Source: Paracoccaceae bacterium
GTDB lineage: Bacteria > Pseudomonadota > Alphaproteobacteria > Rhodobacterales > Rhodobacteraceae
Length of the DNA: 49,172 nt
Assembly: GCA_018223085.1 (NCBI GenBank)
Contig: JAAEZB010000017.1
Span: 1-49,172, forward strand
Direction of reading: 5' to 3'
The position numbers and the translations under genes were made by a program. Shown here in pieces: positions 19,452-28,388 of this stretch. The notes beneath the pieces were generated by a model. That model was not told the DNA's origin, searched no databases, and saw only the letters and a list, made by a program, of their open reading frames with translations. Numbering within the stretch: the stretch's first letter is position 1; every line of letters starts with the position of its first letter.

Positions 19452-20261
19452 ATGGCGCACGCTAAGAACCACGACTACCACATCCTGCCGCCGTCGATCT
19501 GGCCCCTTCTGGGTTCGGTCGGGGCGTTCATCATGCTCTTCGGGGCAGTGCTCTGGATGGCCAACGACATGCCCTGGATGTTCCTGGCCGGGCTGGTGCT
19601 TGTTCTCTATACCATGTTCGGCTGGTGGTCGGACGTTGTGGCCGAGGGCAACAATGGTGTTGACCATACCCCGGTCGTCCAGATCGGCCTGCGATATGGC
19701 TTTATCCTGTTCATCATGTCCGAAGTCATGTTCTTCGCGGCTTGGTTCTGGAGCTTTTTCAAGCACGCCATCTACCCGATGCACCCCGAGGGCCTCAGCC
19801 CCGGTATCGATGGCGTCTGGCCGCCCGCAGGGATCGAAACCTTCGATCCGTGGCACCTGCCGCTCATCAACACGCTGATCCTGCTCTGCTCGGGCATGGC
19901 AGCGACCTGGGCGCACCACGCTCTGGCGCACGAAGATAACCGTGAAGACATGAAATGGGGTCTTGTGATCGCCATTGGCCTCGGCATCATCTTCACCATC
20001 TTCCAGGCCTATGAATATAGCCACGCGGCCTTCGGCTTCTCGGGCAACATCTATGGCGCGAACTTCTTCATGGCGACGGGCTTCCACGGCTTCCACGTGG
20101 TCGTTGGCACGATCTTCCTCTTCGTCTGCCTGCTCCGCCTGATGAAGGGCCACTTCACCCGCGAAAACCACGTCGGCTTTGAGGCCGCTGCCTGGTACTG
20201 GCACTTCGTGGACGTTGTCTGGCTCTTCCTCTTCGCCGCAGTCTATATCTGGGGCGGCTAA
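19452..20261 (+). CDS. ctaE: Cytochrome c oxidase subunit III
   Basis: [26 protein letters not shown]...[12 protein letters not shown]...[17 protein letters not shown]...[24 protein letters not shown]. Confidence 0.97.
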   Translation: MAHAKNHDYHILPPSIWPLLGSVGAFIMLFGAVLWMANDMPWMFLAGLVLVLYTMFGWWSDVVAEGNNGVDHTPVVQIGLRYGFILFIMSEVMFFAAWFWSFFKHAIYPMHPEGLSPGIDGVWPPAGIETFDPWHLPLINTLILLCSGMAATWAHHALAHEDNREDMKWGLVIAIGLGIIFTIFQAYEYSHAAFGFSGNIYGANFFMATGFHGFHVVVGTIFLFVCLLRLMKGHFTRENHVGFEAAAWYWHFVDVVWLFLFAAVYIWGG

Positions 20262-20315
20262 GCGCCGGGAACGGGGTTTGCGGTTGAAACACGCGCCCCA
20301 AAACGCATAAAGCAG

Positions 20316-20346
20316 ATCGCGGGTGACCTATGTCGCCCGCGATTTT
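20316..20346 (+). terminator. Terminator/attenuator-like hairpin between ctaE and surf1
   Basis: ATCGCGGGTGAC-CTAT-GTCGCCCGCGAT (12 bp, one G-T pair) followed by TTTT. Confidence 0.75.
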
Positions 20347-20365
20347 CGTTGCAAGGAACCCTGTC

Positions 20366-21043
20366 TTGTCCCGCCTGATCTTGCCCATTGTCTTTGGTAT
20401 TGTCGGCACCGCGATCCTCGTGTCGCTGGGCAATTGGCAGGTGCGCCGCCTGGCCGAGAAAGAAACCTACCTTGCCGCCATCGACGCCCGTATCGCCGAT
20501 GCGCCGGTGGACTTGCCCATCACGCCAGACCCCGAGGTAGATCGCTTCCGGCCCGTGACCGCGACCGGCACCATGACGAGCGACGAGCTGCACGTGCTTG
20601 TCTCGACGAAAAAGCTTGGGGCGGGCTATCGCATCATCGCCGCTTTTGAGACCGACGAGGGGCGGCGTATTATGGTCGACCGGGGCTTTGTCCCGATCCC
20701 GGCCAAGGAGGCAACGCGTCTCACCGGCCCGATGAGCGTGACCGGCAATCTCCACTGGCCCGCTGAAATCGACGGCTTTACCCCCGAGACGGACCTTGTC
20801 GCCAATATCCGATTTGCCCGTGAAGTGCCCGACATGGCCATTGCGCTCGGCACCGAGCCGATTCTCGTTATCGCGCGCGATAGCACTCCGAATGACCCCA
20901 GTGTGACCCCGTTGCCCGTCGATACCTCGGGCATTCCCAACGATCACCTCGAATATATCGTCACCTGGTATGGACTGGCGATTGTCTGGGTGCTGATGAC
21001 GCTTTATTACCTCCTGCGCATGCGCAAACCGAAAAAGGCCTGA
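20366..21043 (+). CDS. SURF1 family cytochrome oxidase biogenesis protein
   Basis: SLGNWQVRRLAEKE...GTMTSDELHVLVSTKKLGAGYRIIAAFETDEGRRIMVDRGFVP...EYIVTWYGLAIVWVLMTLYYL. TTG start at 20366 preferred over ATG 20330 because AAGGA lies 8 nt upstream and ATG 20330 sits in the terminator loop. Confidence 0.85.
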   Translation: MSRLILPIVFGIVGTAILVSLGNWQVRRLAEKETYLAAIDARIADAPVDLPITPDPEVDRFRPVTATGTMTSDELHVLVSTKKLGAGYRIIAAFETDEGRRIMVDRGFVPIPAKEATRLTGPMSVTGNLHWPAEIDGFTPETDLVANIRFAREVPDMAIALGTEPILVIARDSTPNDPSVTPLPVDTSGIPNDHLEYIVTWYGLAIVWVLMTLYYLLRMRKPKKA

Positions 21044-21048
21044 GTCTC

Positions 21049-22437
21049 GTGAAATATATCTCTACCCGTGGTAATGCCCCCGAACTCACCTTCGAAGACG
21101 CGATGCTGACCGGCCTCGCGCGCGATGGCGGGCTTTACGTGCCCGAAACCATCCCGACCATGAGCGCGGAAGACATCGCCGCGCTGGCCGGGCTGCCCTA
21201 TGAAGAGATCGCTTTCCGGGTGATGAAACCCTTCATCGGCGAGAGCTTCACCGATGAAGAATTCAAAGGCATCATCGCCCGCGCCTATGCCGGTTTCCGC
21301 CACGATGCTCGCGCTCCACTGGTGCAACTCGGCCCCAACCATTTCCTGATGGAGCTGTTCCACGGCCCGACGCTCGCCTTCAAAGACTTCGCGATGCAGC
21401 TCATCGGCCAGCTGTTTCAGTTCTCTCTCGCCCGTCGCAACGAACGCGTGACCATTGTCGGCGCGACCTCGGGCGATACAGGCTCTGCCGCGATCGAGGC
21501 CTTCCGCGGCCTCGATAACGTGGATGTCTTCATCCTCTTCCCGCATGGCCGCGTCTCCGACATTCAACGCAAGCAGATGACGACGCCGGATGATGCCAAT
21601 GTCCACGCCCTCGCGCTCGACGGCGATTTCGACGACTGCCAAGCCCGCCTCAAGGACATGTTCAACGATTTCGATTTCCGCGATGGCGTGCGCCTCGCCG
21701 GGGTGAACTCGATCAACTGGGCCCGCGTGTTGGCGCAGGTTGTATATTATTTCTCCACCGCGACCTCCCTCGGTGCGCCGCATCGCAAAGTGTCCTTCAC
21801 CGTGCCGACCGGCAATTTCGGCGACATCTTTGCAGGCTACATCGCCAAGAAAATGGGCTTGCCCATTGATCGCCTCGTGATCGCTACGAACCAGAACGAC
21901 ATCCTGCATCGCACGATGGAAACCTCAGCCTATACCAAGGAAGGCGTGGTCCCCTCGATCTCACCTTCGATGGATATTCAGGTCTCGTCGAATTTCGAAC
22001 GCGCGCTGTTTGACGCCTATGGCCGTGATGGCAATGCTGTGGCCCAACTCATGGATGAGTTGAAATCCGGCGCCTTCACCGTGAGCCAAGGCGCCATGCA
22101 GACTCTGCGCGAGCATTTCTCTTCGGGCCGCGCTTCCGAAGACGAAACCCGCGCCACGATCAAATGGGGTTTTGAGCATTGCGAGGAAGTGCTTTGCCCC
22201 CATTCCGCCATTGGGGTAAAGGTCGCCAACGAGAATCTGGGCGACACCCCGATGATTACGCTGGCAACGGCGCACCCGGCCAAATTCCCCGACGCAGTGG
22301 AAGAGGCTATGGGGGCGCGTCCCGCTCTGCCGCCGCACATGGTGGACATGATGGACAAGCCCGAGCGCGTGACACGGGTGCCCAATGACCTCGCCCATCT
22401 GACAACCCTGATCAAAGATCGGATCGCATCCCGTTGA
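21049..22437 (+). CDS. thrC: Threonine synthase
   Basis: MKYISTRGNAPELTFEDAMLTGLARDGGLYVPE...FHGPTLAFKDFAMQL...GATSGDTGSAAIEA. Confidence 0.96.
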   Translation: MKYISTRGNAPELTFEDAMLTGLARDGGLYVPETIPTMSAEDIAALAGLPYEEIAFRVMKPFIGESFTDEEFKGIIARAYAGFRHDARAPLVQLGPNHFLMELFHGPTLAFKDFAMQLIGQLFQFSLARRNERVTIVGATSGDTGSAAIEAFRGLDNVDVFILFPHGRVSDIQRKQMTTPDDANVHALALDGDFDDCQARLKDMFNDFDFRDGVRLAGVNSINWARVLAQVVYYFSTATSLGAPHRKVSFTVPTGNFGDIFAGYIAKKMGLPIDRLVIATNQNDILHRTMETSAYTKEGVVPSISPSMDIQVSSNFERALFDAYGRDGNAVAQLMDELKSGAFTVSQGAMQTLREHFSSGRASEDETRATIKWGFEHCEEVLCPHSAIGVKVANENLGDTPMITLATAHPAKFPDAVEEAMGARPALPPHMVDMMDKPERVTRVPNDLAHLTTLIKDRIASR

Positions 22438-23699
22438 CCACACAACTGCACACCCTCACCAATGGTTTCCGCATCGTGACCGAGCATATGCCCGGTCTCG
22501 AATCCGCCTCCATCGGCATCTGGGTCAATGCCGGCGGGCGCCATGAGCGGCGCGCGCAAAACGGCATTGCCCATTTCCTCGAACATATGGCCTTCAAGGG
22601 CACCAAACGGCGCAGCGCGCTCGACATTGCCGAGGCGATCGAGGATGTGGGCGGCTATATCAACGCCTATACCAGCCGCGAAGTGACAGCCTATTACGCC
22701 CGTGTCCTCAAGGATGACGTGGCGCTGGCGCTCGACGTGATCGGCGATATCGTCCTCAACCCGGTGTTCGACGCCAACGAGATCGAGGTCGAACGCGGCG
22801 TGATCCTTCAGGAGATCGGCCAGGCCCTCGATACCCCCGATGACGTGATCTTTGACTGGCTTCAGGAACGCGCCTACCCGAATCAACCCATCGGCCGCAC
22901 CATCCTCGGCGCGGAAGAGCGCGTGCGGGCCTTCGGACGTGAAGACCTTGCCGGGTTCGTCTCCGAACATTATCGCCCTGAAAACATGATCCTCGCCGCC
23001 ACCGGCGCGGTCGATCACGATATGATCGTGCGCATGGCCGAAGAGATGTTCGGCCATCTATCTGGCGGCCCCACCATGCCGCTTGATCCGGCGCGCTTTG
23101 TCGGCGGCGAATACCGCACCGAGAAAACCCTCGAACAGGCACATGTGGCGATCGGCTTTGAAAGCCCCGATTACTGTGATCCGAATATCTACACCGCCCA
23201 GATTTACGCCACCGCCCTTGGCGGCGGTATGTCCTCGCGTCTGTTTCAGGAAATCCGCGAACGCCGGGGTCTATGCTACACGATCTATTCTCAGGCGGGC
23301 GCCTATGCCGACACCGGCATGATGACGATCTATGCTGGCACCTCCGGCGACCAGATCGACGAACTGTGCCGCATGACCATTCAGGAACTGAAGCGCGCCG
23401 CCGATGGCATGAACCCCGAAGAAATCGCCCGTTCCCGGATTCAGATGAAGGCTGGCCTTCTGATGGGGCTCGAAAGCCCGTCGAGCCGCGCCGAACGTCT
23501 GGCACGTCTTCTGGCAATCTGGGGCTATGTGCCCTCGCTTCAGGAAACGGTCGAGCGGATCGATTCGATCACCGATGCCGATGTGCGCCGCTTTGCCGAA
23601 CATATGGCGGTTGAGGCGCGCCCCGCGCTTGCCCTCTATGGTCCGGTGTCGAGCGCGCCTGATCTGGCGTCTCTGCAACAGTTGCGGTCTGCGGCCTGA
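22434..23699 (+). CDS. M16 family (pitrilysin/mitochondrial processing peptidase-like) zinc peptidase
   Basis: Zn motif HFLEHMAFKGT; GVILQEIGQALDTPDDVIFD; TTG start overlapping thrC stop. Confidence 0.94.
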   Translation: MTTQLHTLTNGFRIVTEHMPGLESASIGIWVNAGGRHERRAQNGIAHFLEHMAFKGTKRRSALDIAEAIEDVGGYINAYTSREVTAYYARVLKDDVALALDVIGDIVLNPVFDANEIEVERGVILQEIGQALDTPDDVIFDWLQERAYPNQPIGRTILGAEERVRAFGREDLAGFVSEHYRPENMILAATGAVDHDMIVRMAEEMFGHLSGGPTMPLDPARFVGGEYRTEKTLEQAHVAIGFESPDYCDPNIYTAQIYATALGGGMSSRLFQEIRERRGLCYTIYSQAGAYADTGMMTIYAGTSGDQIDELCRMTIQELKRAADGMNPEEIARSRIQMKAGLLMGLESPSSRAERLARLLAIWGYVPSLQETVERIDSITDADVRRFAEHMAVEARPALALYGPVSSAPDLASLQQLRSAA

Positions 23700-24289
23700 T
23701 GCGACTGGGGCGGCGCAAAGTCCGTATCGAGACGGAGCGCCTGACCCTGCGCCCGCCTTTGCACGGGGATTTTCGCGCTTGGTCGGTTTTGCGCAGTGAA
23801 AGCGCCGAGTTCCTCATTCCGTGGGAACCCGCATGGTCCGCCGACCACCTAAGCCGCAAGAGCTTTACCAACCGCGTCTACTGGTCCCAGCGGGCGATCA
23901 ACGCGGGCAATGCCATGCCGTTGTTTTTGATCCGGCGCTCTGACGAGACGCTTCTCGGCGCGATCACCCTCGACAATATCCGCCGTGGTCCCTCGCAGGC
24001 GGGCACGCTCGGCTACTGGATCGGTGAACGCCACACCCGTCAGGGCTATATGCGCGAAACCATTGAGGCCGTGGTGCACCACGCCTTTACCCAGATGGAT
24101 ATGAGCCGGATTGAGGCCGCCTGCCTGCCTGAGAATGCCGCCTCGCGTGGGGTGCTCGAAAAATCGGGTTTCAAATACGAGGGCGTCGCCCAGAGCTATC
24201 TGCAGATCAATGGCCGCTGGCGGACCCATGTGCTCTATGCTGCACTGCGCAATGACCGGCGCGGGCGCACGTTGGTCGGCCAAGCCTGA
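23699..24289 (+). CDS. GNAT N-acetyltransferase (RimJ/RimL-like)
   Basis: IETERLTLRPP...LGYWIGERHTRQGYMRETIEAVVHHAF...RIEAACLPENAASRGVLEKSGFKYEG. Confidence 0.9.
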   Translation: MRLGRRKVRIETERLTLRPPLHGDFRAWSVLRSESAEFLIPWEPAWSADHLSRKSFTNRVYWSQRAINAGNAMPLFLIRRSDETLLGAITLDNIRRGPSQAGTLGYWIGERHTRQGYMRETIEAVVHHAFTQMDMSRIEAACLPENAASRGVLEKSGFKYEGVAQSYLQINGRWRTHVLYAALRNDRRGRTLVGQA

Positions 24290-24345
24290 ATTTTACCGGC
24301 GATCGCACGCTTCCATGCTATCCTTTCCCCTGAAAGGAGCCCGCC

Positions 24346-25155
24346 ATGATCCGCCTGATCCTTCTTGTCCTCATTCTGGTCGGCACAGCACAGGCCGAAA
24401 CCCGCCGCCCGAGCCACTGTATCGCGCTCGCCGATACGGGCGGCATGGCCTACCTGCACAAGGCCGCTTTCCGCGATCCCCTCGATAAACACCACGTCCG
24501 GCTGAGCTATATCGCCCATGCGTCCTTCCTGATCCAGACCCATGACGGCCTCTCGGCGGTGACCGACTATACGGGCTTTATCGGCAATACCGATCTGGTC
24601 CCCGACGTCGTGACCATGAACCATGCCCATGACACGCATTGGACCGAATTTCCCGATCCCGACATTCCCCATGTCCTTGAAGGTTGGGGGCAGGGGGGAC
24701 AGGTGGCCGATCATCACCTCGATCTCGGCTCTCTCCTCGTGCGCAATGTGACGACCGATATCCGACGCGGCGGCGGTGTCGAACCAGACGGAAATTCGAT
24801 CTTCGTCTTTGAGGCGGGCGGGCTCTGCATTGCCCATCTCGGCCACCTGCATCACGAACCGACCCCCGCCCAATATGCCGCGCTTGGCCGGATGGACGTG
24901 GTCATGGCCGCCGTCGATGGGAGCCTGACCCTCGACTTGCCCTCGATGATCCGCCTCCTGCAAAAGATGAAAGCGCGTATCGTCATTCCCATGCATTGGT
25001 TCGAGGGGTGGACGCTCAACGCCTTTCTCGATGGCATGTCGCGCGATTACGCCATCGTCAATGACGGCGCGAGCGAGTTGGTCATCTCTCTACGTAGCCT
25101 GCCGGACCGCCCGACAATCCATGTCCTCGCCCCGCGCTTCCTGCGTGACCCCTGA
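24346..25155 (+). CDS. Metallo-beta-lactamase-fold hydrolase, secreted
   Basis: Signal peptide; VRLSYIAHASFLIQTHDGLSAVTDY...MNHAHDTHWT...HLGHLHHEPTPAQYAALGRMDVVMAAVDG...IVIPMHWFEG. Confidence 0.82.
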   Translation: MIRLILLVLILVGTAQAETRRPSHCIALADTGGMAYLHKAAFRDPLDKHHVRLSYIAHASFLIQTHDGLSAVTDYTGFIGNTDLVPDVVTMNHAHDTHWTEFPDPDIPHVLEGWGQGGQVADHHLDLGSLLVRNVTTDIRRGGGVEPDGNSIFVFEAGGLCIAHLGHLHHEPTPAQYAALGRMDVVMAAVDGSLTLDLPSMIRLLQKMKARIVIPMHWFEGWTLNAFLDGMSRDYAIVNDGASELVISLRSLPDRPTIHVLAPRFLRDP

Positions 25156-25180
25156 ACCCGGCCCGTGCTAGGGAAGGGCC

Positions 25181-26593
25181 ATGAGCCTCAATTCCGTTTC
25201 GCCCGCCTTCCTCGATGATCTCGCTTCCCGCCTGCCAGCCGATACCCTGCGCAGTCCCGAACCACGCTACCTTGAAGAACCGCGCGGCCGCTATGCGGGG
25301 CAACCCGAAGCTGCGCTTGCCCTACCGCGCAGCACCGAAGATGTGGCGACCATTGTCTCCGCCTGCAACGCCGCCCGCGTGCCTGTCGTGCCCTATGGCG
25401 GCGGCACGGGCCTTGTCGGTGGCCAAGTCATGCCCGACGGCCCCGAGCCGCTGATCCTGTCGCTCGAACGCATGAACAAGATCCGTTCGGTTCACCCTCT
25501 GGAAAACGTTCTCGTCGCCGAGGCGGGCGCGATCCTCGCCGATGTGCAAGCCGCTGCCGAAGAGGCTGACCGCCTCTTCCCGCTGTCCCTCGCTGCCGAA
25601 GGCACCGCGCGCATCGGTGGCAACCTCGCGACCAATGCCGGGGGCGTCAACGTGCTGCGCTATGGCAACACGCGCGACCTCTGCCTCGGCCTCGAAGCGG
25701 TTCTGCCCACGGGTGAAGTCTGGAGCGGCCTGACCCGTCTGCGCAAAGACAATACGGGCTATGATCTGCGCGGCCTGCTCATCGGCGCCGAAGGCTCCCT
25801 TGGCGTCATCACCGCCGCCGCGCTCAAGCTCGCTCCACGCCCGGCCTCTCTCGGCACCGCACTTATGGTTGTGACCGATCCCGCCGCCGCCCTGCGCCTT
25901 CTCGAACTGGCTCGTGACAACGTGGGCGAGGCCGTTTCCGCCTTCGAGATCATGCATCGCCAAGGCCCCGCTTTCGTCGCCGAAACCCTTCCCGACATCC
26001 GCCAGCCCTTTGCGACGCTTCCCGAATGGATGGTCCTGATTGAGTTGGGCATGGCCCGCGACGCCGAAACTGCGCTAGAGGCGCTTTTTGCGGCGGCGCT
26101 CGATGCCGGATTGGTGAGTGATGGCCTCATCGCCCAAAGCGAAGCGCAGCGCGCCGATTTCTGGTCCCTGCGCGAACATATCCCGATCGCCAACAAGCGT
26201 ATCGGTTCGATCAGCAGCCATGACATCTCCCTGCCGCTCACCGCTCTGCCAGAGTTCATTCAGGAAGCAGGCGACAAGCTCGCCGCCCTCGGTGATTTCC
26301 GCATCAACTGTTTCGGCCATCTCGGCGACGGTAACCTGCATTACAACGTCTTCCCCGCCAAAGGTCGCGACCGGTCCGACTATGAAAATCAACGCGACGC
26401 GGTGAAAACCCTCGTCCATGATCTTGTTGCCGCTTATGACGGCTCTTTCAGCGCCGAACACGGCGTCGGGCGGTTCAAGACGGGCGATTTGCAACGCTAT
26501 GGCGATCCCGCCAAGCTTGTCGCGATGCGCGCGATCAAATCGGCGCTTGATCCCAATGGGATCATGAATCCCGGCGTCGTCCTGCCTTTCTAA
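25181..26593 (+). CDS. FAD-binding oxidoreductase (D-lactate/D-2-hydroxyglutarate dehydrogenase-like)
   Basis: VPVVPYGGGTGLVGGQVMPDG...GTARIGGNLATNAGGVNVLRYGNTRDLCLGLEAVLPTGEV...FGHLGDGNLHYN...SAEHGVGRFK. Confidence 0.9.
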   Translation: MSLNSVSPAFLDDLASRLPADTLRSPEPRYLEEPRGRYAGQPEAALALPRSTEDVATIVSACNAARVPVVPYGGGTGLVGGQVMPDGPEPLILSLERMNKIRSVHPLENVLVAEAGAILADVQAAAEEADRLFPLSLAAEGTARIGGNLATNAGGVNVLRYGNTRDLCLGLEAVLPTGEVWSGLTRLRKDNTGYDLRGLLIGAEGSLGVITAAALKLAPRPASLGTALMVVTDPAAALRLLELARDNVGEAVSAFEIMHRQGPAFVAETLPDIRQPFATLPEWMVLIELGMARDAETALEALFAAALDAGLVSDGLIAQSEAQRADFWSLREHIPIANKRIGSISSHDISLPLTALPEFIQEAGDKLAALGDFRINCFGHLGDGNLHYNVFPAKGRDRSDYENQRDAVKTLVHDLVAAYDGSFSAEHGVGRFKTGDLQRYGDPAKLVAMRAIKSALDPNGIMNPGVVLPF

Positions 26594-26601
26594 CGGAAAA
26601 T

Positions 26602-26629
26602 GCCCCGCCCTTCGGGTAAAGGACGGGGC
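26602..26629. terminator. Terminator-like hairpin between convergent FAD oxidoreductase and apt
   Basis: GCCCCG-C-CCTT-CGGGTA-AAGG-A-CGGGGC, 10 bp with one mismatch; a second small IR CGATCA-CCA-TGATCG follows. Confidence 0.6.
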
Positions 26630-26708
26630 GCGATCACCATGATCGTGCAAGCATGCGTCGGCTCCCGACCGACAGGTGCATTTGGCACGAAAAAGATTTC
26701 AGAAGTGT

Positions 26709-27251
26709 TTACAACCCATCGAATTCGCACAGAACCGAGAGATTGACGCCCATATCTTCGAGCTTTTTGCGTCCGCCAAGCTCGGGCAGGTCGATGATAA
26801 AGGAACAGGCAACGATTTCGCCGCCCAACCGCTCGATGAGCTTGATTCCCGCTTCGGCCGTGCCGCCAGTGGCAAGAAGGTCATCAACGACAAGGATTTT
26901 CTCGCCCGCCTCGATGGCATCATCGTGAATCTCGACGATCGCTTCGCCGTATTCGAGCTTGTAATCCTGAGAGATCGTCGTGCCGGGGAGCTTGCCCTTC
27001 TTGCGGATCGGCACGAATCCAACCGAAAGCTGATGCGCAATTGCCCCACCAAGGATGAACCCCCGCGCTTCAAGCCCCACAACCTTGTCGATACGCTCGC
27101 CCGCGAACGGGTGGAGCATCTGGTCGATCGCCATGCGGAACCCGCGCGGATCAGCAAAGAGCGTGGTCACATCACGAAACATGATCCCTTCATGCGGAAA
27201 GTCCACGATGGTGCGGATATAGTCCCTGACGTCGTTGCTCTTGGTGCCCAT
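26709..27251 (-). CDS. apt: Adenine phosphoribosyltransferase
   Basis: [28 protein letters not shown]...[17 protein letters not shown]...[28 protein letters not shown]. Confidence 0.96.
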   Translation of the reverse strand: MGTKSNDVRDYIRTIVDFPHEGIMFRDVTTLFADPRGFRMAIDQMLHPFAGERIDKVVGLEARGFILGGAIAHQLSVGFVPIRKKGKLPGTTISQDYKLEYGEAIVEIHDDAIEAGEKILVVDDLLATGGTAEAGIKLIERLGGEIVACSFIIDLPELGGRKKLEDMGVNLSVLCEFDGL

Positions 27252-27332
27252 GATCTGTCCCCTTTATTGATCGGGAACAGCTATTACCCAAGCCACCCAT
27301 ACGCGCAAGAGGCGCATCGGCGCAGGGTGTGC

Positions 27333-27449
27333 TTACTGGCTGCGACGGCGCAGGAAGCGATAAACAGAGTTCGACATCCAGTTCAGATGCGGTTTGTGCC
27401 AATCCATGCGGTCCTGCACGAGCATGGTTTTTGCGGTCAACAAGTTCAT
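27333..27449 (-). CDS. Putative 38-aa microprotein MNLLTAKTMLVQDRMDWHKPHLNWMSNSVYRFLRRRSQ
   Basis: Strong Shine-Dalgarno (AAAGGAAAGAAAAAATG); sigma70-like promoter upstream (TTGACG-N18-TATACA at 27536-27507, minus strand). Confidence 0.55.
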   Translation of the reverse strand: MNLLTAKTMLVQDRMDWHKPHLNWMSNSVYRFLRRRSQ

Positions 27450-27505
27450 TTTTTCTTTCCTTTCGAGAACTGCCTCGTTAGAAACGTGTAGCTCTTGTAT
27501 ATGGG

Positions 27506-27517
27506 ATGTATATACAT
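27506..27517. promoter_or_regulatory. Palindromic operator candidate ATGTATATACAT
   Basis: Perfect 12-bp palindrome overlapping the -10 of the minus-strand promoter; second TGTATAT half-site exactly 11 bp away (27496-27502). Confidence 0.6.
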
Positions 27518-27560
27518 ACGCTTTACAATTCGTCAACCACTCGGACGTGAAATATTCAAT

Positions 27561-27734
27561 ATGGGCAAGAAAGACGGCAAGAAAGCCGCCAAAAAGGACA
27601 GCCAACTGGTCCTGCGCCTCGACAAGGCCGAGCGCGACGCGTTTGTGGATCTGTGCAAGGACATGGATACGAGCGCAGCGCGCGAAATCCGCCGGTTTAT
27701 CCGCGATTTCATGAAAGAAAACGGCGCGGAGTGA
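27561..27734 (+). CDS. Small ribbon-helix-helix-like DNA-binding protein (57 aa)
   Basis: MGKKDGKKAAKKDSQLVLRLDKAERDAFVDLCKDMDTSAAREIRRFIRDFMKENGAE: beta-strand then two-helix pattern typical of RHH proteins. Confidence 0.65.
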   Translation: MGKKDGKKAAKKDSQLVLRLDKAERDAFVDLCKDMDTSAAREIRRFIRDFMKENGAE

Positions 27735-27752
27735 TCCGCGCCGTTGTTTTTG
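27720..27752 (+). terminator. Intrinsic terminator overlapping the 3' end of the RHH-like gene
   Basis: AACGGCGCGGA-GTGA-TCCGCGCCGTT, 11-bp perfect stem, stop codon TGA in loop, followed by GTTTTTG. Confidence 0.9.
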
Positions 27753-27758
27753 TGGGGG

Positions 27759-28388
27759 TCAGGCTGCCCGCTTGAGGCTCGCCGTCAAAATCCCCATCCC
27801 CATCAGAGTGATACCGCCCATCCGGGTCAGGTTGCGAATGACCGACGGGCGCGCAATCTTCTGACGTAGCTTGTCGGCCAAAAGCGCATAGGCCAGCGCG
27901 TTAAGCGCTGCGAGCCCCACGAAGGTTGCAATCATCACCGCAAATTGCGGCAGCATGGCGCGCGTGGGATCAAGGAACTGCGGCACAAAGGCGATGAAGA
28001 ACCCGATGCTCTTGGGGTTGAGCGCCGTGACCGCCGCCGCATGGCCGAAAATGCCCCGCGCCGCGCGTTTAGGCGCGGCAAGAAGCTCCGGCGCATCCGC
28101 ATGGCTCGCACCGCGCAGCATCTTGAAGCCAAGCCAGATTAGATAGGCCGCCCCGACCCATTTGAGCACCGTGAACGCCGTGGCCGAGGCCATGACAATC
28201 GCCCCAAGCCCCAAAAGCGAGGCCGTCATCGCGATCAGATCGCCAAGCGCGACCCCCGCCGCCGTCGCAAGCGCCACAGGCCGCCCCTGGCTCAGAGCAT
28301 ATGACAACACGAGAAGGATCGTCGGCCCCGGAATGATAAGAAGCACCGTCGATGCGGCAACGAAAGTAAGCCAGATTTCGAAACTCAT
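27759..28388 (-). CDS. LysE/RhtB family amino-acid exporter
   Basis: LLIIPGPTILLVLSYALSQGRPVALATAAGVALGDLIAM...GAAYLIWLGFKMLRG...NPKSIGFFIAFVPQFLDP. Confidence 0.94.
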   Translation of the reverse strand: MSFEIWLTFVAASTVLLIIPGPTILLVLSYALSQGRPVALATAAGVALGDLIAMTASLLGLGAIVMASATAFTVLKWVGAAYLIWLGFKMLRGASHADAPELLAAPKRAARGIFGHAAAVTALNPKSIGFFIAFVPQFLDPTRAMLPQFAVMIATFVGLAALNALAYALLADKLRQKIARPSVIRNLTRMGGITLMGMGILTASLKRAA

